Assembly (NCBI GenBank): GCA_964020085.1
Contig: OZ026606.1
Location: forward strand, 21,594,573-21,658,572
Direction of reading: 5' to 3'
DNA length: 64,000 bases
From: Micromussa lordhowensis
Lineage: Eukaryota > Cnidaria > Anthozoa > Scleractinia > Lobophylliidae
Position 1 is the first letter of the stretch, and each line of letters starts with the position of its first letter. A program made the position numbers and the translations under genes. The notes below the pieces were generated by a model. The model ran no database searches and was not told where the DNA came from. It was given only the letters and a program-made list of their open reading frames with translations. Positions 20,499-33,800 of this stretch are shown here, piece by piece.

Positions 20499-22843
20499 GT
20501 TATGCTCACAAGATAGCTGGGATGCTAAGCGCAGACATTTTTGGACTACAGAGGGCAACCTTTGTCCCAATCATCGGCCAACCTATGGCTGTATAAAAAG
20601 TAATGCTATTGATGAAAATCAATAGCATTACTTTTGGTTGCCTTCCATGACTCAAAAATGTCTGTTCTTATTTGAGCTCCCTGATTAATGAAGTTGCTGT
20701 CACTGGGTTTTGCTGGGGAGGAGGGGTAAGTTAGTAACTAAAGAACTAGCTGGGTATTTAGATTTTAGCATAGCTCAAAATGTAATGACCGAGAGGAACA
20801 TAACTGTACAACTCTCCAAGGAAACAATAACTTGGCCTATACATGCAACTCACGGTTGTGGATTGAAAACTTTGATCTCATGCCAGCTCACGCTTACAGG
20901 TCAAATTCTCATGCCTGATTGAAAAATGTGAGTGGTTGCAGCTTGTGCTTAACACTTGTACTAAGCTATAATTTATTGTAGTAATTATTATAATTATTAT
21001 AATAATTATTACAATAAACTATAACCCTAGTATATAATTGTTATAATCCCATTTGTCACAATGCTAGTACAATAGTTTTTAGTGTACGAAAAAAGAATAA
21101 TTTATTTACATGATTACTGGCATTGGGACAGACTGATGTATTGAAAAATATTGATATGTAGAAGGAAGCTGAGGCAAGATAATACTATTGTGCAGTTTAC
21201 TGTAATTTGTGTATGGTGTTTAAAATACAATAGTTTTGGCATGTTCTTTGATCTACAACTACAACAGATGTATCATGTTACCTATAGACTACTTTATTGA
21301 TTGCAATAAGCAGATATTGTGCAGACAGGGAGAAGTGTTTCAATAGATGAGACACCCGATCCCTCATACCAGAATGCGTTTTGGCTTAAAGTCATTTTAA
21401 AGCAACTGAGTATACATACCATAATAGCATGTCAACTTTTGGAGTACTTTTGAGTCCTTCTGCTTTTGTTATACTGGGCCGGGTTGTTCAAAGCACGATT
21501 AAGCTAACCCAGGGTTAGCGAGAATTTTGATTTCAGTTTTGCAACTTTTCGGAAAGGTTTTCTGTTTATATTGTTTGGCCTTCTCTTTTGAATTTGAATA
21601 ATCTCAAACTAAACAAAAAACAGGAAGCGAAAAACATTTCTATACAAGAAAAATTAATGCTTCGGTTAACTTTTTATCCTGGGTTAGCGTTAACCGGCTT
21701 TCGAACAACCCAGCCCTGGGTAATAAATTTTGGACTCTTTACATAATATTATGCTCCAATGTAAATTTGCGAAAAATAGCTTCTTCTCACCCCAGTTTCT
21801 GTCATTATTCTGGTTAATAAATTATTGTTATTGCAAGTTATGCAATTATAATTGCACCCAATTTATAAAAGGGGTGTCCAGATTGAGAAGGTGAAAGTGA
21901 GAGTTTATAACTTTCTTAACTATTTACGTAACGTTTGTCACAAGAACTCATGAGCTCATCATGCAATTACAATTGCACCCCATTTACAAAAAGGGTGCCC
22001 AGATTGAGAGCGTTAAAGTGGGAGTTTATAACTTTGTTAACTATTTACATAATGTTTGTCACAAGAACTCAGGAGCTCATCATCTAGGGGTTTTAACTTA
22101 AAACTTGACTTTTCAATAAAGGGAAATAAAAATGTATGTTTGTAAACCTGTGCTAAATTATGAATATTGCTAAGCAAATCACAAAACAGTATGGTTTATC
22201 TCCAAGTGTGCTCAACTAATATTTTTGAAGCCACACATTAAAAGTTTCACAGGTATTGAGCTTATAGTGTCCCAAACATTACCATCTATTACCAATGGCT
22301 TCAAATGTTAGGATGGATCCTTCAGGGAAATTGCCAGCCATCAATCTCAAGATGTACAGTGAAAGTTTGTCCTCACTAGTTAATTATTATTTCTTTTACT
22401 ATCGCGCAGGCGACTGGGGACAAGGCAGCCCCAATAACATGACATTTGCCCCTCCCCTCCGCAGTTTACCCTACCTCACATCACGTCACCCCTCTTCATT
22501 GCCCTTCTTCCACTTCTTCTTAATACACTTCATAGCAAATAGACTCCAGACTATCAGGAAATTTTCTATGCAGACTGTTATATCAAGTGTTTCTTGTAAC
22601 AATCTCTAATGCTTGCTTGTACTCGTGACTTCTCAACCTGCGATCAGGTGTACCTTTTTAAAAGCTGAAAAAATAAATAAATAAGAACGCCTGATCGCAG
22701 GCATACTGAATTTCAACATTTGTACAACCGTAGACGTTTGCATGCCTCGCAGACCTATCGTGATCGCGTGACAGCCGGCAATTTGAATAACAAAACATGT
22801 CGAAAATATTGAGCGCTAATGAGAATGCAGACACAGACCAAAA
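20499..22843. other. Intergenic DNA between the two C1GALT1 copies
   Basis: Repeat-rich without a supported gene. It holds a small hairpin (AAGTAATGCTATTGAT, near 20599-20635), an AT-rich palindrome at about 20965-21025, and a MITE at 21475-21716 whose ends are GGGTTGTTC and GAACAACCC inverted copies. A 121-bp direct tandem duplication lies at 21840-22082. A small element at 22637-22701 has CCTGCGATCAGG ends. The ORF at 22295-22609 shows no protein-like features. Confidence 0.55.
21840..22082. repeat. Two-copy 121-bp tandem duplication
   Basis: The unit TGCAATTATAATTGCACCC... through GTCACAAGAACTC and GAGCTCATCA occurs at 21840-21960 and again at about 21961-22082 with roughly 10 percent difference. 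Confidence 0.8.
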
Positions 22844-23908
22844 ATGCCAACTGCAAGAAGAAAGATTCTTGCTTTTGCCCTGGGAGTTGCATTTGGGGGT
22901 TTCGTCTCGGTGTTAAATAGCTTCAATCAGCAAAATATGCACAAACATTTACCTTCGGAAGTAAATCATAACATTGCCTTGGACGATGTCACACGTCAAC
23001 TTGTTTACAGAGACAGTAACAAGTTTAAAGTCGAATCACCTGTGGATTTTGATGCCGATATGAAAGACCATCAGCACCATCTTTTTCTGAACAAAGAGGC
23101 TGAAGAGGAACAGAAAAGAATACGGATTTTATGCTGGGTAATGACAAGTCCGAAAGCGTTGCCCATCAAAGGCAAACCGGTGAAGGAAACTTGGGGAAAA
23201 CGTTGCAACATCTTTTTGTTTATGAGTTCGCAAGCAGACTCCAACTTTCCAGATGCGATCGGTCTAAACGTTAAAGAAGGTCGTGAAAACTTGTGGTCAA
23301 AAACTCGTGCAGCTTGGGATTACGTTTATGATCACCACCTTGACGACGCTGACTGGTTTATTAAAGCGGACGACGATACTTTTGTGATTATCGAAAATCT
23401 TCGCCATCTGGTCTCAAAACTAAACCCTGAAGAACCTCACTACCTGGGGAGGCATTTCAAGCCGTTTTTCAATAGTGGAGGGGCAGGCTATGTGTTTAGT
23501 CGAGAATCGGTTCGTAGATTTAAGAAAGCACTGGGAGACACCTCTCTTTGTAAGCCGGAGGGCTCTGCAGAGGACGTAGAAGTTGGGAAATGTCTACATG
23601 CAATGGGCGTCAAACCTGATAACACCAGGGATTCCGGCGGAAGAGAAAGATTCATGCCGCTCCCCCCGGAACATCACCTAATTCCCGGATATCTTCCCAA
23701 GGATTTTTGGCTTTGGTCATACGACAACAATCCATATAAAGAAGGACCCGAGTGTTGTTCTGATCATGCTGTGACATTCCATTATATCAAACCAAAATAT
23801 ATGTATTTGTTAGAGTACTTTGTGTATCATCTTAGGCCTTATGGATTGATTCACGATGACCACTCTTCATCTGTTGAAAATTCTGAGGAAAACACTGAAA
23901 TGATTTAA
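22844..23908 (+). CDS. C1GALT1: Core 1 beta-1,3-galactosyltransferase, copy 2
   Basis: A 354-residue intronless paralogue of the preceding gene, in the same orientation, with long stretches of near-identical DNA in the catalytic part and more divergence at the N terminus and tail. It keeps the membrane anchor ([14 protein letters not shown]), KADDDTFV (DDD at 176-178), [18 protein letters not shown] and [11 protein letters not shown]. Between HFKP and the glycine motif it reads [14 protein letters not shown], two residues shorter than copy 1. It starts at ATG 22844. AATAAA is at 24208-24213. Both copies look intact, so the pair is a recent tandem duplication. Substrate preference cannot be read from the sequence. 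Confidence 0.93.
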   Translation: MPTARRKILAFALGVAFGGFVSVLNSFNQQNMHKHLPSEVNHNIALDDVTRQLVYRDSNKFKVESPVDFDADMKDHQHHLFLNKEAEEEQKRIRILCWVMTSPKALPIKGKPVKETWGKRCNIFLFMSSQADSNFPDAIGLNVKEGRENLWSKTRAAWDYVYDHHLDDADWFIKADDDTFVIIENLRHLVSKLNPEEPHYLGRHFKPFFNSGGAGYVFSRESVRRFKKALGDTSLCKPEGSAEDVEVGKCLHAMGVKPDNTRDSGGRERFMPLPPEHHLIPGYLPKDFWLWSYDNNPYKEGPECCSDHAVTFHYIKPKYMYLLEYFVYHLRPYGLIHDDHSSSVENSEENTEMI

Positions 23909-24603
23909 AACTGAACAGTGTTGGACTTACAGGCGCTGATAGGGAACTTAAGGCGGCTTGATAAGCTATGGTGGTCAACTAGAAAGCCTTTGCTACTTTG
24001 ACCACCATACACATTTTTTAACCTGTATTGTAAGCGTAAGCGTTAGTGTAATTAACTTTATATTTGTTTGCATTACTTTAGTATTTGTGCTTTAAGTAAA
24101 ATAAAAAAAAGCATTATAAAAAAACCTGTATTGTAATTATTTTATCTTGTAATCGTGTGTTGTAACTATACTTTTTTTCCTATGTTAACTTTATGTAAAT
24201 AGTGTGAAATAAATGAACCATTGAACCATTAAACGTCACAAAAAGACTGAAAAACCTTTTTTGGGGCATTTACATGGCTAAAAAGCTTATTTAATTGTTA
24301 ATATTTTCTTCTCTTCTCTGTTGACAGTATAGCTTACGCGTCGCATTTTAGAGGCCCTTTCTCTTGGTCGAGATTAGAGTGCGATTGTAAGCTTGTTGAC
24401 AGACCGTATTAATTTTATGCAAAAGCTTATCGCAGTTAAAGCAATTACTCATAAACTATTTTAATTTTGAAGTAGGGGAATCTATTACATGTAAATTGAG
24501 TTTGAACTTCCTGTGACTCGGGTCAGTGGTTAGCACTGTCATGCAAAACTGAGAGCTTACAAAACACTTTTGCCCCAGTCAAAGCAGGGCAGCATTCAAC
24601 AAC

Positions 24604-27600
24604 ATGGCAGATTCAGCTCTCCGTTTCTTGATGCTATCGACAACACTTTGGACTCTTTTACAGACACCAGAGATACAGGCACAGAGTACAAGTAAGTAAT
24701 AAAAAACTGATGGCGAGTCAAACTTAACAGTTCGATACTCAAGAATTTATTCGCGGCAGACACCCGTCTTAGGTTCTGGGTCCGTAAGTCGTATGATATT
24801 TTGTCAGTGCGTTTTCCTCGTCCGAAATAGAGCAGAATATGGAAAGGATTTTACAAACAGCTTCAAATAGCGATTTTGGATTATGTGTTTCAAATAATAA
24901 ATGGTTATGGGTGCAGTTTTGTGCTGAATGCAACGAATTTTTTCACCGATTTCCGGGTCGCGATGACGTGCTCAGATTTCAAGGCGCTCGTCGAATGCAG
25001 AACCATTCACTTCCGTCCAGTTCACCATCTTAGCAGTTTGGAGATCATTTCGGTGCGTTTTATTTTGTCGAAACACAGCAGGCTTATATAGGTCTATACG
25101 TGGAAGCTTAATCGCTTACTGAGAACAAATCCTAACTGTTATGTAGTTAGTTCGAGCTTCAAGCTGCGCGCCATTTCGCGACACTGATGGATTATAAAAT
25201 ATGTCGCCTTGCCTCCGTCAATAGTTATAGCAGAGCACACTTCACAGCCACAGGGCAGGTTAGCTTGCGTATTCTTTCACCTTCTAAATCTTTCAAAACA
25301 AGTCATTAAACCAACCTTGGTAAAAACGGCGCATATAAGGAGCGGTATGTTAAGGAATCTAGGAAATATTTAGTCTATCCTGGCATGCGAGACCCTTGAT
25401 AAGATGCTCGGCAGTAATACTCCCCATATTATAAAAATTATTTTAAGTATTCAGTTACATCAACGGACGTAGATGAGGATTGCTCTGTTTGTAAAATATC
25501 ATTAATTGCTAAAAACTGACCTAGTTAACGTTAGAGTCTTTCACGACTTCATTGACACTGGAGGTGAAAAAAAAACAGAGTTGTTTTTTTTTTAGATTAA
25601 TAAAACCGAGGGCTGGCGGATAGGCCTTGTGTTGAGAGTTTTGCAACTAGATGATCGCTGTAGAAATAACAAAAAGCTTTATATTTGCATGGCCATAAAT
25701 TGTTTATAAAACATTAAATACATAGTACTGACTCGCATGGTCTTAAATTTAAAACATGGTCGAGTTCAAAAACATCAGTCGGCTAAACAAAAGCATAAAA
25801 AGGGGAAAGTTTCTAAAGGAACTGTGGTGCTGCGAATAGCCTGCGTAGCTTGGCGGTTTAACCAATGCGAGCGGGCTAAAACGAGCGGCGAAGCCGCGAG
25901 AAGCCTCGAATTGGTAACCGCCAAGCTACGCAGGCTATGCTGCGAACAAAAGCATAAGTGCTATGATGTAAGTATATATGAAATAATTCATATATTTGAA
26001 CTGCGGTCATAGATGAAAGTGAAGAATGATCCTCGCAGTGAATTTTCCAATTTAAGCAACTGGAAAGAGGAAGCCTGAAAAAAAAAATCAGGGCTTCAAC
26101 GGGAAGCCCTGATTTTTTTCAGGCTTCCTCTTTCCAGTAATTGCTTAAATTGGAAAATTCACTGCGAGGATCATTCTTCACTTGCGTAAGTGCTATGATC
26201 GTAACCATGGGAACAATGGAACAATAAGATCCACAGAAAAGAGATTAACTGAAGATCAAAACAAAACAACACAAGAAAGGAAACAGTCAAACGGTTGATA
26301 GTTGTCTCGCTGATATCGATCAAAACAGGAGGATATTTTTTGCTCTAAATGCGTTTTAATGAAGGAAAAATGTTCAATAATCGGTAGAGTTCATTATCTG
26401 GAAAATTACCACGAGCTAACGGTAACTGGTAACTAGAAAGTCATAACCAATCGATGAAAATTCTGGGCAATGAAACAGCAAATGAGATGCATCTTTTGTG
26501 TCGAGACCAACCCTAAGTTGTAGTCTGTCACTTAGAGATTTTGACGTATCTGATATACCTAGATTTGATAAGACTACTGTTCGAAAATTTATTACAGAAA
26601 TTGTCCCACCGTTCCAACGTTGGACACAGTCAGATTTTTATCTGCGCAGGTCGCTGGCAGTCATCCTCGTACTATCAATTTTCGAATTTATGCCACGAGA
26701 TAACTGCCATTTTCATTGACAATTAGCCAGGGCTGCGGAAAAGTTAAGTTCTTTGCCTTCCTAAGTAGCTTTGAGCCAGTTTTTTTAAAGATCTTTGTAG
26801 GAAAAAAAAACCAGCCTATCAAGACAATATTGTCCTTTGTTTCTTCTCAGCGAAGAAAAATAACATCTGGAAACTGAAACCTCTTGTCAGGTCGCTCAAA
26901 AGCCGATCAGCAACAATTAAAATGTGATCGACTTGATAACGGTGATTCTCATTGCTAATATTTTGAGGGCAGTTTGAAAATATGAACTGTAAGCTCGAGA
27001 CGTGGTAACTGAACTTAAATCGTGCTTAGAAGCACACGGCCCAGGAATGGGAGGAAGACAGCAGGCAACATACCTGATCCCCCCTTACTGATCATTGAGT
27101 AACTCTCATTCTCTGTCAAAGTGACGATGACCTGACTTTATAAGGAGAAACTGGATTTCGATCAGATCTGAAGGGTAGGATCAGAAAGGATGATTATGGT
27201 ATCTTGTCCGGCTATAGGTTATATATTGAGCAACGGGTTGAAACTCTAATTTTAATACATCTGCTAAAACCTTTTTTCGAGGTGTTTTCACAAGTTCTAC
27301 GTTACCGCTTTCTGTGTCCCCATCAAGTCCTTTCACATCAGCTTTCTCCTCGAATTCAACACTCGAGTCAGTGCCATCAACTGCTGGCCAGTCATCGTCC
27401 TTCAAGACAAATGTGTCGTCAACACACTCCATTAGTAGTGACACCGTCACATGGCAAGCGTCTGCTGCAGAAACCATTGCTCCTACTAGTAGGTCGCAGC
27501 TGCAGACAAGCAGTACGTCGACGCCGGTGTCACCAAGCCAGTCTGTCACCTCCTCACCTACGACCGAAGGTAGGGACAGCCATGGCAACTGTGCATTGTC

Positions 27601-28404
27601 GTTACCGGGGTAGTAACGGGAGGTGAACCTTAAATTATTCAAAAGGTTTAGTAGGGTTGAAATAGTGCCAGGAAAGTCAATTATTTAGCAGACATTTCGG
27701 GCCTAACCCTAGCTTCTTCAGTGCAAACTGAAGTTTGGGATGGGTCATCGGAGAAATCAACAATAGCACGCTCAAGCCGATCGAGCTGTAACAGATGAGT
27801 TAAGGAGCGCGCGCGCTTGCTTTCCCGGCACTAGAGGACCTGTTTACTGATTTTTGTCACAAATGATCAAAAATCTATCATCGCGACTAAAAACCAAGTG
27901 CGACAAAATTTGTGTGCGAAAGAGAAACAGCAGCACGAAATTGTTTTGAAAGTTATTCGCGTTTGCTTGGGTGTAACTCCGTAAAAACAAATATCTAATT
28001 TTTCGTCTTACCTCAACTGAACAAAAGCTGACGTAAGATGTCAGCTATTGTTACAGTGCTGAGGTAAGACGAAAAATCTCAGTTAAATTAAGATTTTAGT
28101 CTTAACGGAGAAGGTGAAAGCTAAACAGGAAACAAGCTCAAGAGTAATTGTATTTTGAACTACGTATTAGTTATTCCCTCTAAATGTCAGTTTTGTGTCT
28201 TCAGCAAATCCCATTGTTTGCTTAGTCTTCTCAGATTCAAGATCAGATGAGGACGATAAAGAAAAGTTCACCATGACAGAGTACATCTTAATTGCTTGTC
28301 TTGGATCATTTGTTTTCGTTTTGATCGCCATCATTTTTCTAGTCGTTCAGATATCACGCCTGAGTAAATCTGTGCGCAATTTGAAAGCCACAAGCAATCG
28401 TTAA
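24604..28404 (+). CDS. Small mucin-like type I membrane protein, three exons
   Basis: Exons 24604-24691, 27282-27569 and 28235-28404 (or 28205-28404) join in phase at GT-AG borders. Exon 1 encodes a signal peptide (MADSALRFLMLSTTLWTLLQ, then TPEIQAQ). Exon 2 is about 96 residues, very rich in Ser and Thr with scattered Pro, lacking Cys, so a likely site of dense O-glycosylation. Exon 3 has an acidic linker (SRSDEDDKEKF), one membrane helix (YILIACLGSFVFVLIAIIF) and a short basic tail ending ATSNR. The product is about 181 or 191 residues; the two acceptors (TTCAG before 28205, TCTCAG before 28235) are in frame with each other. I recognise no family. The neighbouring C1GALT1 genes make mucin-type glycans, but a link is only suggestive. 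Fold-back repeats fill the first intron. Confidence 0.55.
25835..25945. repeat. 111-bp fold-back element
   Basis: GCGAATAGCCTGCGTAGCTTGGCGGTTT is mirrored at the right end around an AAACGAGCGGCGAAGCC core; it lies in the first intron of the mucin-like gene. The ORF crossing it is an artefact of the hairpin. Confidence 0.75.
26018..26182. repeat. 165-bp fold-back element with direct flanks
   Basis: The arms are about 75 bp and almost perfectly complementary (AGTGAAGAATGATCCTCGCA ... GGAAGCCTGA, mirrored). The 13-mer TAAGTGCTATGAT occurs at 25954-25966 and 26187-26199, which may be a target duplication of a slightly larger element that includes the AT-rich piece at 25967-26017. Confidence 0.75.
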
Positions 28405-29256
28405 ACGCTAAAATAACAACATGAAAGACAGCAACACGAGCAAAGTTCACTGTAATTTTTTTTTTATTGACTCAGTGTAGAGGTGTGATCGGTTTAAGTT
28501 AATTTAACGCATTTGGGGCCGGAATATTGCGTCACGTAAATAGTTCCGTCAAACTAGTCAAACAACTTGTAATTAAAAACTAAAATATCCTACTGTCACA
28601 GTGCATACCTAGACGTCATACAGCTTATAATTACAGGAGAAAATCACTTTGTAACAATTAAAATCATAAAAAGATTTTTCGGCCGAGTAATATGGACAAC
28701 ATTTTTTCTCGGCACACCGTACTTGCAACTCAAATGACGGTGTTGACGTCGAAGGATGTGGAAACAATTTGTGCGGAGAAAACAGGAGTTCAACCATAAT
28801 TAACAGAGTAGAATGGATTAATTTAGCTATGGTTCACAAAATGTTGTCCGCAGGAATGTCGTGACTTACATAGGCCGGTCATAAATTAGAGGAAAGAAAA
28901 TTTTTTTGGTTTTTGGAGGTTAGCTGGAAGAACCTAGAGTTTTACAAATGTATATTATAGCTTTCGTGAAATTTGGCTGCCAGTTAGTAATGGTAATAGG
29001 ACTGAGTGGAGTCCAATTCTGTCTGCAATCATACAAGTGATAACAAAATCGGACGACCGCGCAGCGGGAGTCCGATTTGTTTATCACGAGTACGATTACA
29101 GACCGAACTGGACGACACAAAGTCTTATTACCAATTAATCATAAAAATCACAATTTCCGAGAAATGAAGAATAGCCAAGTTGTGAGAGAAAGGGAAAATT
29201 TGCATTTAAATACTGACAAAGGAGAAGTAAAATTGTTTCATGTCGCTCTGAAATTG

Positions 29257-29289
<33 letters not shown>

Positions 29290-30808
29290 GATTGGCTTGT
29301 TGAACTGTCCGATGACAAACTGTCCAATAACAACAAACTGTCCGATAACAAGTAGCAAGTAAATTAGTGGAAAATGGAGTTTTTTTTAAACCAATCACAA
29401 TCGAGAAAACTGTAATTTTTATTATTATAGTTTGTAACTGAATAGCTGTCTCTGCTGTGATGATAACCTTTGATAACTGGCAATATTTAGCTTTGGTTTA
29501 TTTTCGCCTCGTACCGATAAATATTCAACAGCTTTGTAAATCTTGCATATTAAACCCTTTTTGTAAATATCAATATACCTGTTTTGTTGCATCAAGGGAA
29601 AACACAACTTGGGGTGTATGGGATCCTAATCCTGTTGTTTTCCCAAGTCTTCCCAATCCACCGTAGGAAAAAAGATGGCGACTGTACACAATACCACAAT
29701 ACCTTGCGAACCTAACAGAGCGTAAAAGACACAAGGAAAGCCAATTTTTTTACAATATTTGTCCCTGTACTAAGGACATTGTGTATCGTAGGTATGAAGA
29801 TTTTACAACCCTTCTGTGCCTCTTTTATGAACGTTTTTAAAGTTTTCGTGCGCTAAGAACTGTGGGTAAATGTACCAGTCGCCATCTCTTTTACTACGGA
29901 GGATTGGGGAACATGCCCTGACAAAGCTGTGGTCGTCGGAAATTTTACAAGGAAACCAAAAACCCGCCAGAATGTTTCATTTTTGGGCGTGATTTGAATG
30001 TATTTTCACTCTTGATAGGTACTAATTATTCCCTCTGAGAAGTTCAGTTTGCACTCTACTAGGTATTGAACTAGCATAACTCCAATAGTGGTCGTTTTAA
30101 ATTTTAACACACCGAGCCATAAGAAGCCACGAAGTTTCAACCTATTATTAAAAGAACAACGACCACCCCACAACGCCACTGTATTGAGGAGTGTGCAGGG
30201 CTCCACCATCCCAAAGGGTTACTGCTGCATGGTTTGTAGACATGGGTCACTTTCTAAATCCTGTGCTTAGCTTCATGCCTCCCAATGTCCAATATTTCTT
30301 GGCACAATCATCTACATAAAAGTGAGGATTGGCCTAACCTCCTAATGGTACAGGCTTGAAACTAGTTAGCATGACAACAAAACAATCACATGGTAATTTA
30401 AAAGAATTTTTGCTCTGAAGCGAGGTTAGTAAGGCTATGCATAAAAAATAATTTTCAATTGGCAGCAATTTATGAAAAGGGTCTATAATCAACAGGATTT
30501 CATGACCATGAAAGTCCAAAATGTTGATTGTTGATATTCACATAAAAGGCATTTCATATTTGCAAATCATTTTGGTTCTAATCTTGTATATTATATTTAG
30601 TAATTTAAAGATAAATTCTCTTAATAAGTTTTAATTACGTTCCTTTGGTTAGTGGAGTTTGCAATCTCCCTACGCTTCCTCCCCTCCATCCCCTCCTTAG
30701 TCTGAAGATGGCTAGTACCCTTGGTAACTATACCTTATAAGCAATTTAGAAAGAGTGAGAGGCAAGTTACTATTAATTAATTTTTCATTCATTAACACTT
30801 GATTTGAT
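28405..30808. other. Intergenic, fold-back elements
   Basis: No gene supported. A fold-back element at 28991-29132 has arms beginning TGGTAATAGGACT around CGACCGCGCAGCGGGAG. A second inverted repeat, 29651-29909, has ends CCCAATCCACCGTAG and a complementary end with AAGATGGCGAC inside. ACAAACTGTCC-type motifs repeat at 29305-29345. The rest is AT-rich and featureless to me. Confidence 0.5.
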
Positions 30809-33800
30809 TCACAAGGTTGTAGCCCTGGCCATTTTCTCTATCTCTTCTGCCAACTCTAGGCAGTACAAAACTCTTTTCTTGTCTCGAGTGATTTCATCAT
30901 GGCTGCACTCTCCGCGGATCTTGGCAAGAAACAACTCCAAATCCCTGGCGAACAGTCCTTTGTGTCCAGGGGTTGGTGCAGGAGGGGGTTTAATAGGTGC
31001 AGGCTCCAGAACAGTGCCATCTTCAAATTTAAACTCCTTGTGTGTTTGTCTCACCATTCCATCCTTAACTCTCTTTGTTATCCATGTTAAGGGCCTATAC
31101 ACAAAACAAAATTAAAAGCTGCATTGCGACCACATGAGTTCACAGATCCAGTGCTTTTTTTATGATAACTGCAGAAATTCTCGCACGCTCATTGGCTAAT
31201 TTTTATCGTCAATATGCGGACAGACACATGAATTTGAAATTTGTGCGACGCGTCAGCGAGCAAGAGTGGGCAATTCGACCATTTGTTATCGTAAAAACAA
31301 ATTGATGTCAGTTTTTAATGAGTCTGTCCTGTTATTGACAATGAATTTCGTCATCACATTGTCAAAGTAGTCTGCGGATCCACTCGGCTATCGCCTCGTG
31401 GATCCAGTCAGCTACTTTGACAATGTGATGACGAAATTTATGATCAATAACATGACAGACGCATGACAAACTGACGTCAATTTGTTAAATATCACAGGCT
31501 CTATAATGTGAAAAGCTATGGAGTGAAGTGAGCATATAGTGGAGACATGAAATGTTAAATAAACAATTCAATAAATTAAATAAATAAAATTAAATAATTG
31601 GACATGAATTTAACTTACCTGTTGTCCAAGGTGTAAAATTTGCAGGTGAGTGATTGAAGGTCGGTTTCATGCACAAAGTGAGCTTCTTGTAATGTCAGCT
31701 CGCCAAACAAATCATGTAAACACTCCAACTGTGAGATCCCTGAGAAACTTGGAAATCCAGCACGACTCAAGTCACTAATCCAGTCACAGGTAAATCTGGC
31801 ATCCAAGCGACTTGTTCCCTCAAGAAGTGGAACATTTTTTGTTTTGATGCTCTGCTTTAAATCTTGGTGAGAGTCAACAAGGAGAGCTATGTCCTCCACG
31901 TGGCAAATCAGTCCTGCATGTACACAGAAAAGAACAAAGAACATTTGAAAGATTCCATATTTCTCAAATGCCTAGTGAGAAATTATGGGTCGGAATGATC
32001 AGTCATTTGTGATAACAACAAACAAATCAAATGTCTTTTGTACATTTTGCACATTAATAAATTATCATAATGTTAAAGAAAAATGAAACCTGCATACTTT
32101 TTGAAATCAACTTCAGATATATTCTGAGCTCTAAAATGTGTTTTTCCATACTCGCACCAAGAAAAATATCAGTACCCACCCCATGGTACATGTAGCTTGA
32201 GGTATAACTCCTTTGTAAAACTTCCACATATTCCAGCATTATAGGCAAGCAATGCATGCGGATCGAGGGCTTTTAGTAGCAATAGTCTAGCATCCCATAC
32301 AAAAATATGTGGCCTGACTGAGCGTGACTATGGCCTGATTCGAGCCATAATGCTATTTTTGTGGTGTGAACTGAGTGAGACAGAGACAAGGATTTTGTCT
32401 TTCTAGTACGAGTGGACAAGACATTTGTTTGGTGTGTTTATTGCCCGATAAAGAACAAACCATTTGTCTCCGTGCTTACGCTCCATTACCGAGAAATTTT
32501 TCAGGCTGTGTTATTGTTGTAATTCTGGCTAAATTTGTTTTACAAGTACGTAAAATTTGGATGTGAGGTTTATCAGGCCTTGTTATCGACCATTATCTTG
32601 CTGATTGGCATGACACCTCCTACCATAAAAGTATGCTAAAAGCAAAATCTAAAATATACCAGGAACGTTCTTTTGTATCAAAATATTCATTTCAACTACA
32701 TGTAGCTAATAATCTCTCTCAGGTTGCATTTTAGTTCAGTTTTCAGCTTTCACTAGAGGCCTTGCAGTGCTTACATTGTGTGCGACTAAAAACTCCACAG
32801 GTCTGCATCTGCTCCTGTGTACCATACAATAATTTTACGATGCGCTTCAAATTTCCTGTAACATGGCCCAAAGAACTCCTAGGAATTTTGTTGACTAGGT
32901 AATTTCCACTCCAAAATTTACCAGTAAACTGTTTTGGGCGCCAGTTGATACTTGAATGGGTAAAAACTGTTTGACCATTTTGAAATGTGACAATGCAACT
33001 TGAAATCTGATCTTAGCTTGGAGCCATTTGAGATAATACGGAGAGTTCAATTTTGGGTTCACTCTGAATTACGTCACAGCGGCATGTTTGAGCAGAAAGG
33101 GTTTCAATGTTCTTCAGGAGTTAATTTTTATAATGAAGGGATTTTTAACGACAGCAGTTGTGTTAATATGCAGCTAGTGTAATTTTACTACCACAAGAAA
33201 TGGAAGTAGCCAAGGATTGATTGAGGTGAGCTTGTAACTTAAGCTAGATTAATTTGTCACAAGGCCAGGAGACCAGTACACTGTACATGGAAAATTTTGA
33301 TCGATATACGGATTGTTACATGTAGAAATGGCTACCAAGTAGAACTCTAATTCGATCAGTTGAAATTTTGTTTTTTCTAATTTCAGTTGATTACAGAACA
33401 AGTACACAAATGAATCGAAGAATAACCATATTCAAAGTTTCCATTTTGATTTAACCAAAACCTTAAATTATAGACATAAAAAACGAAATAAATTAGTCCT
33501 ATTTACTGTTATTGCAATGTTTGGTAGTTGTATGTACAGTCTTAGTATAATTTCTCAGGCAATTATAGAAATTTGTGTGCTCTTGATGGTCGAGAATGGC
33601 ATCATATTCCGCTATATTCACCTCCAACAAATTTTCAAAATGGCTGCCTTGCGCTATTTCAATGTCTCTGAAGAAGAAATTAATATCATGAAAATGCTAT
33701 TCCGAAAAACACTAAACATGCAACAAAGTTCAGAGTGACACTTTTCAAAGGTTAACTGTGAAAATTGTGCTAACTAATAACACAGAAACCTTTTAAATCC

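Noticed and set aside
27204..27626. 140-codon plus frame and a 153-codon minus frame over the mucin-like exon.
   Set aside because: Only the third frame (Ser/Thr-rich) joins in phase with the signal-peptide and TM exons at good splice sites; the others are shadows.
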